Translations under genes and position numbers: made by a program
The notes under the pieces: model-generated
What the model was told of the DNA's origin: nothing
The model's input: the letters and a program-made list of their open reading frames with translations, nothing else
Database searches by the model: none
Source of the DNA: Paractinoplanes ovalisporus
GTDB lineage: Bacteria; Actinomycetota; Actinomycetes; Mycobacteriales; Micromonosporaceae
Direction of reading: 5' to 3'
NCBI RefSeq assembly: GCF_016834655.1
Contig: NZ_JAENHP010000001.1
Span: 496,001-560,000, forward strand
DNA: 64,000 bases
Shown: positions 43,390 through 53,045 of the stretch, in pieces
Layout: every line of letters begins with the position of its first letter
Position numbering within the stretch: position 1 is the stretch's first letter

Positions 43390-43414
43390 GTATTGCCAGA
43401 CGACGGTATTGCCA
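43390..43414. promoter_or_regulatory. Direct repeats in the marR / FAD oxidase gap
   Basis: GTATTGCCA occurs at 43390-43398 and 43406-43414, a 16-bp period, in the 80-bp divergent gap. The region is AT-richer than its surroundings and must hold both promoters. MarR proteins usually prefer inverted repeats, so the binding assignment is tentative. Confidence 0.35.
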
Positions 43415-43431
43415 AAAGATAGGATGAGGTC

Positions 43432-43902
43432 GTGAGTCACACGACAGCGGACTTCGGAGCTTCCCTCGGCCTCCTGCTGCGGTCGTACGCGGAGGTCGTC
43501 GGCCCCAAGCTGAAGGACTTCCCGCAGGGCGAGCGCGGCTATCAGACCCTGTGCGAGGTCGTGCAGGGTGCGCCGCCCAGCCAGGCGGCCCTCGCGGCCA
43601 AGCTGGGCATCGACCGCACGATGATGACCTACCTGATCGACGACCTGGTCGAGGCCGGGCTGGTCGAGCGTCAGCCTAACCCCGGCGACCGGCGGCAGCG
43701 GCGCATCGTGGCCACCGACCGGGGCCGGGAGGCGGTCGCCGCGCTGTGCGGTCAGGTCGCCGAGGCCGAGGAAGCCACGCTCGGCTCGCTCGACGACCGC
43801 GAGCGCGCGCTGTTCCGCCGGCTTCTGGACAAGGCGGCCGGCGTCGGCCCGATGCACACGGCGGAAGCCTGCGCGATCGTCACCGAGGCCCTTGAGGCGT
43901 GA
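43432..43902 (+). CDS. MarR-family transcriptional regulator
   Basis: 156 residues: FPQGERGYQTLCEVVQGAPP, AALAAKLGIDRTMMTYLIDD, LVEAGLVERQPNPGDRRQRR and IVATDRGREAVAALC. GTG 43432 follows GATGAGGTC. It is divergent from the oxidoreductase pair and probably represses it until a phenolic or similar effector binds. Confidence 0.9.
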   Translation: MSHTTADFGASLGLLLRSYAEVVGPKLKDFPQGERGYQTLCEVVQGAPPSQAALAAKLGIDRTMMTYLIDDLVEAGLVERQPNPGDRRQRRIVATDRGREAVAALCGQVAEAEEATLGSLDDRERALFRRLLDKAAGVGPMHTAEACAIVTEALEA

Positions 43903-43991
43903 CCGGCACCACAGTCCGTCGATAACTGCCACCTAACTGTCCGGCTTGCGCGTCCCTGGTAGGGATGTGCACGGACAGCAAAGGTGGGCGC

Positions 43992-44816
43992 ATGGGACTG
44001 AGCAGGGCATATCGCTGGTTGACGATCGGGGCGTTGCTGTCGGTGACGGCCGCGTGCGGCGGTCAGACCTCACCGCACCCCGTGACCTCGTCCCCGGCGC
44101 CGTCCCCCTCGGTCTCGGCCCCGGCCGCGCCCACGCTGGAAAGCGCCGCCGACCCCCGGCTGGCCCTGCCGGTGAACCTGCGCTCCCGCGTCCCCCGCTT
44201 CGCGCCGCCCCCGCCCGCCACCAAGGTGACGCTGCCGGCCAACGGCACCGCCGGATGGTTCAGCCGCATCCCGACCGACCAGAAGGTCGCCTTCATCACG
44301 ATCGACGACGGCTGGGAGAAAAACCCCCTGGCCATGCAGCTGTTCCAGGCCGCCGACGTGCCGATCGCCCTGTTCCTCGAGGTGAACGCGATCAGCGACA
44401 ACCCCGGCTACTTCAAGAAGCTGCAGTCCACGGGCGCGACGATCCAGAACCACACGATCAGCCACCCCGTGCTCAAGGGCCGCTCGTACGCGTTCCAGAA
44501 GCACGAGATCTGCGGCGGCGCCGACAAGCTGGGCGAGCTGTTCGGACAGCGCCCGACCCTGTTCCGCCCGCCCGGCGGCGCCCACGACGCCACCACGCTG
44601 CGGGCCGCGCACGACTGCGGGATGAAGGCCGCGTTCTTCTGGAAGGAGGCCACCAACAAGGGCAAGGTCTTCTATCAGGAGGAAAAAATCGTCAAGCCCG
44701 GCGACATCATCCTGATGCACTTCCGGCCGCGCTTCGTCGACGACTTCCTGGCCGTGCTCAACGCCATTCACAAGGCCGGGCTCACCCCGGCCCGCCTGGA
44801 GGACTACATCCCCTGA
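43992..44816 (+). CDS. Polysaccharide deacetylase lipoprotein
   Basis: 274 residues. Lipoprotein signal with lipobox SVTAACGG, then a Pro/Ser/Ala-rich spacer. NodB-type deacetylase core: FITIDDGWE (metal Asp, variant of TFDDG), NHTISH (metal His pair), FRPPGGAHD and DIILMHFRP. It would remove acetyl groups from peptidoglycan or another wall polysaccharide on the outer face of the membrane. The 3' end overlaps the next, convergent gene by 13 bp. Confidence 0.88.
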   Translation: MGLSRAYRWLTIGALLSVTAACGGQTSPHPVTSSPAPSPSVSAPAAPTLESAADPRLALPVNLRSRVPRFAPPPPATKVTLPANGTAGWFSRIPTDQKVAFITIDDGWEKNPLAMQLFQAADVPIALFLEVNAISDNPGYFKKLQSTGATIQNHTISHPVLKGRSYAFQKHEICGGADKLGELFGQRPTLFRPPGGAHDATTLRAAHDCGMKAAFFWKEATNKGKVFYQEEKIVKPGDIILMHFRPRFVDDFLAVLNAIHKAGLTPARLEDYIP

Positions 44817-45208
44817 CCGGCTTCGGTCCCAGTGCGGTGCAGCAGGAGCCAGGCGTCGGCCGGGAACAGGTGGCGGGCTATCCACCACGTGGTCCTGGAG
44901 TAGTACGGGCGGGCGGTGGCCTCGTCGAGGATCTGCGGGCGGTCGGCGCGCAACTCGGCGCCGTGCAGGCGGATCGTGCAACCGCCGGCGGCCTGGACGT
45001 TGCGGACCCAGTTGGTGCGGGCACCCCACGGCAGGTTGATGACGAAGCGGTCGGGGGTGGCGATCACCACGACCGGCACGGCCAAGGCCCGGCCCGACTT
45101 GCGGCCCCGGTGGCGGACGACCGCCCACGGGGAGAAGCGGCGACCGGCCAGGGAGCGGACGAAAGGCGTGGTGGCACGGGCGAAACGCCACGAGGTGTCG
45201 GCAGTCAT
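44804..45208 (-). CDS. Deazaflavin (F420)-dependent nitroreductase-family protein
   Basis: 134 residues with the split-barrel pattern of the DUF385/Ddn family: VVRHRGRKSGRALAVPVVVI, RFVINLPWGARTNWVRNVQA and GGCTIRLHGAELRADRPQIL. Members use F420H2 to reduce varied substrates. ATG 45208. It stands between convergent and tandem regulators without an obvious partner. Confidence 0.82.
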   Translation of the reverse strand: MTADTSWRFARATTPFVRSLAGRRFSPWAVVRHRGRKSGRALAVPVVVIATPDRFVINLPWGARTNWVRNVQAAGGCTIRLHGAELRADRPQILDEATARPYYSRTTWWIARHLFPADAWLLLHRTGTEAGQGM

Positions 45209-45256
45209 GACAGCAGTGTCGGCCCCGCGACCAGCTGTCCGCTTCCCGGAAATCCG

Positions 45257-46273
45257 TTAGATCGAACCCCTCAGCGCGTACGCCACGGCGGCCGTGCGAC
45301 CCCGTACGCCAAGCTTGCGATAGATGTTCGCCAGGTGACGCTCGACCGTGTGGACGGCGATGCCCAGATGGTCGCCGATCTCGAGGTTGGAGTCGCCCGC
45401 GGCCAGGCGCCTCAGCACGTCCTGCTCGCGGCGGGTGAGCGCACCCAGGGCTGAGGTCCGGCTCACCCGGCCCTCGGCGACAAAGCCGGTCACCAGCGAG
45501 AGGTCGGCCGCCGGGTCCTCGACGAACAGGGTCGGCGTCGAACCGGGCAGCTCGACCAGGCGGGCGTCGGGCAGGTCGGCGGCCAGGCGGCGGAACACCT
45601 CGACCGGGATCTGCTGGTCGCTCTGGCGGTGCAGGACCAGGGCGGGCGCCTTGACCTCGGGCAGCCGGGCGGTCACGTCGATGTCGCGGGCGGCCGCGAA
45701 CCAGGCTTTGGCGATCGCGGGGGTGGTGGCCGTGCGGAAGGCCTCGGCCGTCCAGCGGCCCGACTCGGCGCCGTCCCAGCCCAGCCAGGCCGTGGCGGCC
45801 GCGTCGGCGAACAGGGACCAGTCCTGGTCGACCAGCGACAGCAGGGCCCGGGTCTGGGCGGGCAGCATGGCCTCGCTCATCCGCGGGGCGCCGCCGAACA
45901 AGACCAGGCGCTCGACCCGGGCCGGCTCGCGCGCCGCGAACTCCAGCGCCGTCGCGACCGCGTGGTAGTAGCCGAGCAGCGAGGCGCGGCGGATCCCGGC
46001 GTCGTCGAGCACGGCGGTGAGGTCACGCAGGTGGGCCTCGACGCCCAGGTCGGTCAGGTCGATGTCGCGGGACGAGGTCCCGGTGCCGCGGCCGTCGTAG
46101 AGGACGAGCGTGCACGACCGGGCCAGGCCGAGGTAGGCCGCGCGCAGGGCAGGGATGCGCCACTGGGCCTCGATGTTGCTCAGCGACGGCATCCAGACGA
46201 GCACCGGGCCACGGCCGAGGACCTGGTAGCCGATCGTCACGCCGTCCGCGGCCCGGGCGAAACGCGTCTCCAT
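45257..46273 (-). CDS. Alpha/beta-hydrolase domain fused to LuxR helix-turn-helix
   Basis: 338 residues. 1-265: alpha/beta-hydrolase fold (GVTIGYQVLGRGPVLVWMP, TLVLYDGRGTGTSS, APALVLHRQSDQQIPVEVF). The nucleophile elbow reads LLGYYHAVATALEFA, so the Ser of G-x-S-x-G is Tyr103 and the last Gly is Ala105. 270-338: LuxR domain (LGALTRREQDVLRRLAAG, SNLEIGDHLGIAVHTVERHL). The hydrolase part therefore probably senses a ligand rather than cleaving it. The ATG at 46273 is flanked upstream by AT-rich DNA. Confidence 0.85.
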   Translation of the reverse strand: METRFARAADGVTIGYQVLGRGPVLVWMPSLSNIEAQWRIPALRAAYLGLARSCTLVLYDGRGTGTSSRDIDLTDLGVEAHLRDLTAVLDDAGIRRASLLGYYHAVATALEFAAREPARVERLVLFGGAPRMSEAMLPAQTRALLSLVDQDWSLFADAAATAWLGWDGAESGRWTAEAFRTATTPAIAKAWFAAARDIDVTARLPEVKAPALVLHRQSDQQIPVEVFRRLAADLPDARLVELPGSTPTLFVEDPAADLSLVTGFVAEGRVSRTSALGALTRREQDVLRRLAAGDSNLEIGDHLGIAVHTVERHLANIYRKLGVRGRTAAVAYALRGSI

Positions 46274-46302
46274 GGGAGAAGTAAAACAGCATCACATACT
46301 TA

Positions 46303-46319
46303 TAGATGTATTTAGATGT
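46303..46319. promoter_or_regulatory. AT-rich divergent promoter region with TAGATGT direct repeats
   Basis: TAGATGT occurs at 46303-46309 and 46313-46319, one helical turn apart, in an AT-rich stretch (46283-46330) between the alpha/beta-hydrolase-LuxR regulator and the M36 protease. LuxR-type proteins could bind here; that is inference. Confidence 0.3.
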
Positions 46320-46391
46320 TTGTACTATGTCGCGCAGGTCCCGGGTGCGATCGGATGTTCCTGGTAACAGCCGTTCCACAAAGGAGGTACC

Positions 46392-49325
46392 GTGCGCACC
46401 CCACCCCGTGCGTTGGCGGGAACCGCAGCCGGGTTCCTGGCAGCCGCGATCGTGTTGACCGCCTCATCCGGTGGCAACGCGGCCCCGGCGCAAGCCCCGG
46501 CGGATCAGACCGCCGGCAAGGTGAAGGTCCAGGGAGACAACCATCAGGACCACGTGATCGACAACCGGAAGGGGCGGCTCGCCCCGACCAGCGGCCAGCG
46601 TGCGGCCGCGGCGGGTGCGGAGGCCCGCTGGAACGCGCTGGGCACACCGGCCACGCTGACCGCGACGGGCGAACCCCTGGAGGCCGGGCTCTCCGCCGAC
46701 CCGGTCGCGGCCGCCAAGGCGTACGTGGGAAAGAATTTGGATGTTCTCGGGCTCACCGCCCGGGGCGCGGACGCCCTCGAGGTGCTGACCACCGCGAAGC
46801 TGGGCGAAGGCGCGGCGGTGGTGTTCCGGCAGAAGTTCGGTGACCTGGTCGCCGGGCGTGACGGCCTGCTGAGCGTGGGCGTGCGCGACGGCAAGGTGTG
46901 GTTCGTCAGCTCGTCGCTGTCGCGGGACGCGGTCGCGCCCGAGCCGGCCACGCTGAGCGCCGACCAGGCCGTGACGCTGGCCGCGCGTGAGGCCGGCATC
47001 GCCTCCCCCACCGTGATCGCGAACAAGCTGGTCGCCGTGCCGACCGCGACCGAGGGCGCCCGCGCGGCCTACCAGGTCACCTTCGGCGCCGACCTGCAGG
47101 GCACCGACCCCGAGGCGTTCACGACCTACGTCGACGCCCGCGACGGCAGCGTGTTGGTGCGCGAGAGCATCGTCGACCACAGCGAGGACGACCCGTCGTG
47201 GGACGTCTTCCCGCACTCGCCGCCGCTCAACTACTCGTCCTCGGACGACCGCCGCACCTGGTGCTGGGGTCCGCTGCGCGGCTGCGACGAGGTCGTGGCG
47301 ACCAACGCGTCGAAACTGCCCTGGGACGTCGACCCGGCCACCGGCGAGCCGACCTTCACCACCCGCGGCAACAACACGATCGCCGTCGAGAACTGGAACT
47401 CCAACGACGCGTTCAGCGTGGGCACGGAGTTCGCGACGCCGAAGCCGGACCGCGCGTACGACTACAAGTGGACGAACCAGTGGTACCGGGAGCGGTGCTC
47501 GCCCGACGTGTTCACCACGCCGCAGCGCAACGACATCGACGCCGCCCGGGCCAACCTGTTCGGCATGCACAACCGCATGCACGACTGGTCGTACAACCTG
47601 GGCTTCACCGAGGCGACCTGGAACATGCAGGACGACAACGGCACCGCGGGCGGTCTCGGCAACGACCACGAGCAGGGCAACGCGCAGGCCGGTGGCATCA
47701 GCGGCGGCCCGCCGAACTTCGAGGCGCGCAACAACGCCAACCAGATCACCCCGCCCGACGGTCAGGCGCCGATCACCAACATGTACCTGTGGCAGCCGGT
47801 CGCAGCCGCGTTCTACGGCGCCTGCGTCGACGGTGACTACGACATGTCGGTGATCGGGCACGAGTACACCCACGCCATCACCAACCGCATGATCGCCGGT
47901 CCGGACGCGGGCCTGAGCTCGCCCCAGGGCATGAGCGAGAGCTGGTCCGACCTGCTGGCCATGGAGTACCTGCAGGAGTACGGCTACGCGCCCAAGGGCC
48001 AGAAGGGCTACACGATCGGTCAGTACGTGACGACCGACCCGGTCGCGGGCATCCGCAACTACAACATGACCGACAGCCCGCTCAACTACTCCAGCGTCGA
48101 CTACGACTTCGTGGGCCTGCAGGTGCACGCGTCGGGTGAGCTCTGGAGCGCCACCAACTTCGACGTGCGCGAGGCGTTCATCAAGCGGTACGGCGCGGGT
48201 TCGGCCGCCCTGAACAAGGCGTGCGCGAACGGCAAGCGCGCGGTCACCGAGTGCCCGGGCAACCGGCGCTGGGTGCAGCTCGTGTTCGACTCCTTCCTGC
48301 TGCTGGCCAACAGCGCGAACAGCCAGGTGGACGCCCGGGACGCGCTGCTCGGGGCCGACCTGGTCCGCTTCGGCGGCAAGAACCAGGACATCATCTGGAA
48401 CGCGTTCGCCAAGCGGGGCCTGGGTGAGGGCGCGATCAGCGTCGGCGCCGGCGACGCCAACCCGACGCCCAGCTTCTCGTCAGCGCACGCCACCGAGGCC
48501 ACGGTGAAGTTCAAGCCGGTCGACGAGAACGGCGCCGCGGTGCCCAACGCCAAGCTGTACGTCGGTGACTACCAGGCCCGCGCGGTCGCGGTGGCCGACA
48601 CCGACCCCGCCACGGCCCTGCCGGACGAGGTCAAGCTGGTGGCGGGCTCGTACGGGTTCATCACCCAGGCGGCCGGCTACGGTCACGCCCGGGTCGGCGA
48701 GACGTCGCTCAAAGCCGGCCAGAACAAGACGCTGACGGTCAGGATGCCGCGCAACCTCGCCTCGGGTGCGGCCGGTGCCGTGGCCACCGGCGACGGCATC
48801 AACCTGGCCCGGATCACCGACGACGACGAGGCCACGAACTGGGCGTCGCTGGGCAGCGCGGTGGCCGGCAAGCAGGTCACGGTCGACCTGGCGGGCGGGG
48901 CCCAGACCGTACGGCGGGTGCAGGTCAGCGCCCAGCTGCGGCCCCCGGTCACCGGCGACCCCGACCCGCTGACGCAGAACCGGTACACGGCGCTGCGGCA
49001 GTTCAAGGTGCTCGCCTGCACCGCGACGGCCACGGTGACGTGCGCCGACGCTGCGCAGTTCAAGACCGTCTACACCAGCAAGGCGGACGCCTTCCCGTCG
49101 GTCGCCCCGCGGCCCCGCGTGAAGGACCTGGTGGTGAAGTCGTTCGACATCAGGCCGACGACGGCCACGCACCTGCGGCTCGAAGTCGTGACCAACCAGT
49201 GCACGGGCGGTCCGGACTTCCTCGGTGAGCAGGACGCCGACCCGCGCGCGGTCTCGGACTGCGCGACGGGCAGCCCGCAGGCGCTCAATGTGCGTGTCGC
49301 GGAGTTCCAGGCGTACGGGAAATAG
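46392..49325 (+). CDS. Secreted M36 (fungalysin-type) metallopeptidase
   Basis: 977 residues. Signal peptide (RALAGTAAGFLAAAIVLTAS, cut near GGNAAPA); FTP-type inhibitory propeptide about 35-260; catalytic domain with zinc site HEYTH (490-494) and third ligand Glu in GMSESWSDLLAMEY; C-terminal beta-rich modules from about 690, including a discoidin-like stretch (GINLARITDDDEATNWASLG). Secreted protease for extracellular protein use. GTG 46392 is preceded by an ideal SD (AAGGAGGT). Confidence 0.93.
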   Translation: MRTPPRALAGTAAGFLAAAIVLTASSGGNAAPAQAPADQTAGKVKVQGDNHQDHVIDNRKGRLAPTSGQRAAAAGAEARWNALGTPATLTATGEPLEAGLSADPVAAAKAYVGKNLDVLGLTARGADALEVLTTAKLGEGAAVVFRQKFGDLVAGRDGLLSVGVRDGKVWFVSSSLSRDAVAPEPATLSADQAVTLAAREAGIASPTVIANKLVAVPTATEGARAAYQVTFGADLQGTDPEAFTTYVDARDGSVLVRESIVDHSEDDPSWDVFPHSPPLNYSSSDDRRTWCWGPLRGCDEVVATNASKLPWDVDPATGEPTFTTRGNNTIAVENWNSNDAFSVGTEFATPKPDRAYDYKWTNQWYRERCSPDVFTTPQRNDIDAARANLFGMHNRMHDWSYNLGFTEATWNMQDDNGTAGGLGNDHEQGNAQAGGISGGPPNFEARNNANQITPPDGQAPITNMYLWQPVAAAFYGACVDGDYDMSVIGHEYTHAITNRMIAGPDAGLSSPQGMSESWSDLLAMEYLQEYGYAPKGQKGYTIGQYVTTDPVAGIRNYNMTDSPLNYSSVDYDFVGLQVHASGELWSATNFDVREAFIKRYGAGSAALNKACANGKRAVTECPGNRRWVQLVFDSFLLLANSANSQVDARDALLGADLVRFGGKNQDIIWNAFAKRGLGEGAISVGAGDANPTPSFSSAHATEATVKFKPVDENGAAVPNAKLYVGDYQARAVAVADTDPATALPDEVKLVAGSYGFITQAAGYGHARVGETSLKAGQNKTLTVRMPRNLASGAAGAVATGDGINLARITDDDEATNWASLGSAVAGKQVTVDLAGGAQTVRRVQVSAQLRPPVTGDPDPLTQNRYTALRQFKVLACTATATVTCADAAQFKTVYTSKADAFPSVAPRPRVKDLVVKSFDIRPTTATHLRLEVVTNQCTGGPDFLGEQDADPRAVSDCATGSPQALNVRVAEFQAYGK

Positions 49326-49439
49326 GGTCTGACGGAAGTGGGCGGGCCCCAGGTCCGTCCAGTTCCGCCGTCTCCGGGATGATGGTGGCGAGCTGCGCCT
49401 ACGGTTAGGTGCGGATGCCGCGCTCAGGAGACGGGAACA

Positions 49440-50120
49440 GTGACGACCGAGGACGCCGATCGCGAGATCACGCGTTGGGCGAGCGGACATCCCCTCCCCG
49501 AGCCGTTTCGCGACATCAGCGAGGAACTGTCCCATTTTCTGCTGGTCTACAAGTTCGGGCTGGCCGAGATCGGCACCAAGATCAACATCCTGGCCGAGGA
49601 GCTGACCCACCGCGGCCGGCACAATCCGATCGAGCACATCAGCCCGCGCCTGAAGACCACAACGAGCATCACCAGCAAGGCCCGCCGGATCGGCTGCCCG
49701 CTGACCCTGGACGACATGCGCTCCCGCATCCGTGACATCGCCGGCATCCGGATCGTGTGCAGCTTCGTCTCCGACGTCTACACGGTCGCCGACATGCTGA
49801 CCCGCCAGCCCGACGTCACGCTGCTGCAGACCAAGGACTACATCGCCAAGCCCAAACCGAACGGCTACCGCAGCCTGCACCTGATCGTCGAGATCCCGGT
49901 GTTCCTCTCCGAGCGGGTCGTGCACGTGCCGGTCGAGGTGCAGCTGCGTACGGCGGCCATGGACTTCTGGGCCAGCCTCGAACACAAGATCCACTACAAG
50001 TACGACCCCGCGGTGCCGGGCGCCCTGCGCGAAGAGCTGGCCGCGGCGGCCGAGGACGCCGCCCGCCTCGACCGCCGCATGGAACGCCTGCACCGCGAGA
50101 TCCACGGCCCCCGGCGCTAG
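49440..50120 (+). CDS. Small alarmone synthetase, (p)ppGpp synthetase domain only
   Basis: 226 residues. RelA/SpoT synthetase domain: RIRDIAGIRIVCSFVSDVYT, VTLLQTKDYIAKPKPNGYRS and VPVEVQLRTAAMDFWASLEH. No HD hydrolase, TGS or ACT domain, so it makes but cannot degrade (p)ppGpp, like RelQ/YjbM. The C-terminus is a basic coiled segment (RLDRRMERLHREI). GTG 49440. The gene is alone; its stop is 3 bp from the convergent M48 gene. Confidence 0.92.
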   Translation: MTTEDADREITRWASGHPLPEPFRDISEELSHFLLVYKFGLAEIGTKINILAEELTHRGRHNPIEHISPRLKTTTSITSKARRIGCPLTLDDMRSRIRDIAGIRIVCSFVSDVYTVADMLTRQPDVTLLQTKDYIAKPKPNGYRSLHLIVEIPVFLSERVVHVPVEVQLRTAAMDFWASLEHKIHYKYDPAVPGALREELAAAAEDAARLDRRMERLHREIHGPRR

Positions 50121-50123
50121 CCT

Positions 50124-51977
50124 CTATCGGCGCTCGTTGCGCTCGTTGATCCGGCCCAGCACCGCTTCCAGGGTGTCGCGGCTGTCACCGACGGTGGCGC
50201 CGGTGTAGCTCTCCTTCAGCGTCACGGTCGACCCGTTGTGCAGGCGCAGCTCGGCGTTGATCGGCACCGCCTTGTGCACCTGCGCGCTCGTGACCTCCTC
50301 GAACGGCACGAACCGGTAGGTCCGGGCCAGCTCGGCCACGTCGTTGTTGGCGATCATGCGACCGATCCGTTCCTCGCCCTCGTCCTTGTTCTTGGGCGCG
50401 GGCACGAACAGGAAGCCCCGGTTGAGCAGGATCAGGTCGGTCTCCTGACCGTCGACCTTCACGTTCGCCATCAGGCCGATCACGTCGGCGCCGGACGCGG
50501 TGGCCCGGGCCTCGACCACGCGGGCGGCCTCGATGCGTACACCGGCCTGCTGGATCCGGGCCACCGCGAGGTCGAGCGTCTCGGGCGCCACCGCCAGCTT
50601 GGCGACCTCGGTGAGGTCGACCGGCTGGTTCCAGCGGTCGACCAGGCGGGCCGGCTCGCTCCACGAGTGCTGGTAGGCGACCACGCCGCTGTGCAGGGCG
50701 GCCAGCGCGATCAGGTCCTCCATGATGTCGGCGAACCGGGCCGCGGCCTCGGCCTTGGAGCTCTGCGGGAAGAACTCGACCGCCAGCTCGCCCAGGCGCC
50801 TCGACGCGACCAGCCCGAACACCTCGGCCAGACCGGCCTCGGGCACCCCGGCGACCCGGGCCGCCGAGCGGAACACCCGGTCGGCGCCGGTCTGCAGCGA
50901 CTTGCCCATCGCGGCCGCGGTGAACTGCGCCCAGGGCAGCACCTGCCGGTCGCCGAAGTCGACCACCTCACGCTGCAGGGCCAGGCCGGCCTCGTGCAGG
51001 TGCGGGAAGAGGATCGTGGCCGAGCGGGTGTCGGCGGGGTGGTGCATGGCCGGGAGCGCCCGCATGGCGGCGATCCGCTCGCCGGTCGACGGGTGCGTGT
51101 CCCAGCGCGAGGTCTCGTTGTCCGGCTCCTCCTCCCGCAGGCCGGCCAGTTCGGCGGCGCGGGCGTAGTAGAGGTGCCGGAACCCGCCGAACACGTCGTC
51201 GGGGGCGAAACCCTGCTCCCAGCCGTACGAGATGTAACGCCCGAAGTAGAAGTTCCACGCGGCCGCGACCACCGGGATCTCCCGCATCGCGGACGTGGCG
51301 GCCTCGACCCCGGCCACCCGCACCGAGACCTCGTCGGCCTCGAGCTCCTGCCGCCGGGTCACCGCGTTGCTGACCATCAGGAACAGCCAGCCGTACGCCT
51401 TGAAGACCCAGCCCGCGATGTTCCACTTGCCGACGTTGTTCAGCGTCTCGCGCAGCGCCAGCCGGCCCCGGTAGGTGATGGCGGCCAGCCGCGTGTGCGA
51501 CCCCGAGTAGTGGCCCAGCTCGTGGCCGATCACCGAGCGCATCTGGTCGATCGTGAACGTCTGCAGCAGCGGCACGCCCAGATAGAGGCGGCGGGTGCCG
51601 GCGACCAGGCCTAGCATCTTCGTGTCTTCGGAGACGGCCGCGTTGACCTCGGGCACCAACCGGATCTCGTCGGGGGCGCGGGTGCCGGCCGCGACCGCCA
51701 TGTCGCCGACCAGCCGCCACAGGTCGGGGGCCTGCTGCGGGGTGAGGAGCAGTCCTTCGGGCTCTTCGGGCTTGTGGCGCAGGGCCCGCCACAGGCCGAC
51801 CGCGACCGCACCGAAACCGGCGATCACGAGCCAGCTGAGCTTGGCCGCGCCCGTGCCGGACAGGTGCGTCCAGATCTCGTACAGCAGGAAGCCGGCGACG
51901 GCCAGCTGCAGCACGCCGAGAACGTAGAAGCCGATGAGCATCGCCACCGACACCGCGGCCCGCAAGGCAGCGTTCAT
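50124..51977 (-). CDS. M48-family membrane metallopeptidase
   Basis: 617 residues. Two membrane segments at the start (about 5-30 and 42-60), then the M48 catalytic domain with HELGH at 152-156 in VIGHELGHYSGSHTRL and the third ligand Glu in TRRQELEADEVSVRVAG. A second half of about 300 residues (from about 310) has no recognised fold and ends in a beta-rich part (AELRLHNGSTVTLKESYTG). Likely membrane-protein quality control, HtpX-like but larger. Confidence 0.88.
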   Translation of the reverse strand: MNAALRAAVSVAMLIGFYVLGVLQLAVAGFLLYEIWTHLSGTGAAKLSWLVIAGFGAVAVGLWRALRHKPEEPEGLLLTPQQAPDLWRLVGDMAVAAGTRAPDEIRLVPEVNAAVSEDTKMLGLVAGTRRLYLGVPLLQTFTIDQMRSVIGHELGHYSGSHTRLAAITYRGRLALRETLNNVGKWNIAGWVFKAYGWLFLMVSNAVTRRQELEADEVSVRVAGVEAATSAMREIPVVAAAWNFYFGRYISYGWEQGFAPDDVFGGFRHLYYARAAELAGLREEEPDNETSRWDTHPSTGERIAAMRALPAMHHPADTRSATILFPHLHEAGLALQREVVDFGDRQVLPWAQFTAAAMGKSLQTGADRVFRSAARVAGVPEAGLAEVFGLVASRRLGELAVEFFPQSSKAEAAARFADIMEDLIALAALHSGVVAYQHSWSEPARLVDRWNQPVDLTEVAKLAVAPETLDLAVARIQQAGVRIEAARVVEARATASGADVIGLMANVKVDGQETDLILLNRGFLFVPAPKNKDEGEERIGRMIANNDVAELARTYRFVPFEEVTSAQVHKAVPINAELRLHNGSTVTLKESYTGATVGDSRDTLEAVLGRINERNERR

Positions 51978-52112
51978 GAGCGGTTTTCCTCCCCCGAGTC
52001 GCCGCCCACCGCCGGACGGCCAGCGGAATTTACAGGTCTGTCGAACCAGGGGGCAAGGTCCATTTCCGCGCAAGCGCCGAATGAAAGCGCGGGATGGGGG
52101 AAAATGCGTTTC

Positions 52113-53045
52113 ATGAGGGCAATTGCGCTGGATGAGTACGGGGACCCGGACGTCATGAAGCTGCGGGAGCTTCCCGACCCGCCGGTCGGACCGGACACGG
52201 TGCGGATCCGGGTGCGCGCCGCCGGGGTCAATCCGGTCGACGGCCTGATCCGGGCCGGGCATCTCCAGGGCGCCTACCCGCACCACCTGCCGCTGATCCC
52301 GGGCTGGGACGTGGCGGGCGTGGTCGACGCGATCGGGCCCGCGGTCACGCGTTTCCGGGTCGGCGAAGAGGTCATGGCGTACGCCCGCAAGGACACGATC
52401 CAGCACGGCACGTACGCGGAACTGGTGTCGGTCACGGAACGTGCGTGTGCCCACAAGCCCGCCGCCATGTCGTTCGCCGAGGCGGGCGGCCTGCCCCTGG
52501 CCGGTCTGACCGCCCTGCAGTCACTCACCGCAGCCAGCGTCGGCCCCGGCGACGTGCTGCTGGTGCACGCCGCGGCCGGCGGTGTCGGCCACATCGCCGT
52601 GCAGATCGCCCGGGCGCTGGGCGTCACCCGGGTCATCGGCACCGCCTCGCACGCCAACCACGACTTCCTGCGCTCGCTGGGCGCCGAGGCCGTCGAATAC
52701 GGCGACGAGCTGCCCAAGCAGCTGGCCGACCTGGTCGGTGGCGACGGCCGGGTGGACGTGGCGGTCGACTACCACGGCGGCGACGACCTGAAGATCACCC
52801 CGAAGCTGGTCCGGCACCCGATCCGGCACGCCTCGGTGGTCGACCCCGAGGTCAAGGACCGGGGCGGCCGCTACGTGTTCGTGCGCCCCGACGGTGTCGA
52901 GCTCGAGACGCTGGGCTCCCTGGCCGCCGGGGGCCGCATGCGGGTGCAGGTGGCCAAGGAGTTCCCGCTCGAGCAGGCGGCCGAGGCGCACCGCCTGGTC
53001 GAGAAGGGTCACGTGCAGGGCAAGGTCGTCCTCACCGTGGACTGA
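52113..53045 (+). CDS. NADPH:quinone reductase-like zinc-independent dehydrogenase
   Basis: 310 residues, MDR superfamily without zinc ligands: RAAGVNPVDGLIRAG, LIPGWDVAGVVDAIGP, nucleotide site VLLVHAAAGGVGHIAVQIAR and LVEKGHVQGKVVLTV. ATG 52113 matches the usual start MRAIALDEYG; an in-frame ATG 9 bp upstream (52104) cannot be excluded because the SD (GGGGGAAA) is closer to it. The 3' end overlaps the convergent MFS gene by 14 bp. Confidence 0.9.
   Translation: MRAIALDEYGDPDVMKLRELPDPPVGPDTVRIRVRAAGVNPVDGLIRAGHLQGAYPHHLPLIPGWDVAGVVDAIGPAVTRFRVGEEVMAYARKDTIQHGTYAELVSVTERACAHKPAAMSFAEAGGLPLAGLTALQSLTAASVGPGDVLLVHAAAGGVGHIAVQIARALGVTRVIGTASHANHDFLRSLGAEAVEYGDELPKQLADLVGGDGRVDVAVDYHGGDDLKITPKLVRHPIRHASVVDPEVKDRGGRYVFVRPDGVELETLGSLAAGGRMRVQVAKEFPLEQAAEAHRLVEKGHVQGKVVLTVD

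Noticed and set aside
49331..49359. Terminator hairpin after the M36 protease (GACGGA ... TCCGTC)
   Set aside because: Only 6-bp arms with a 17-nt loop; such pairs are common by chance at this GC content.
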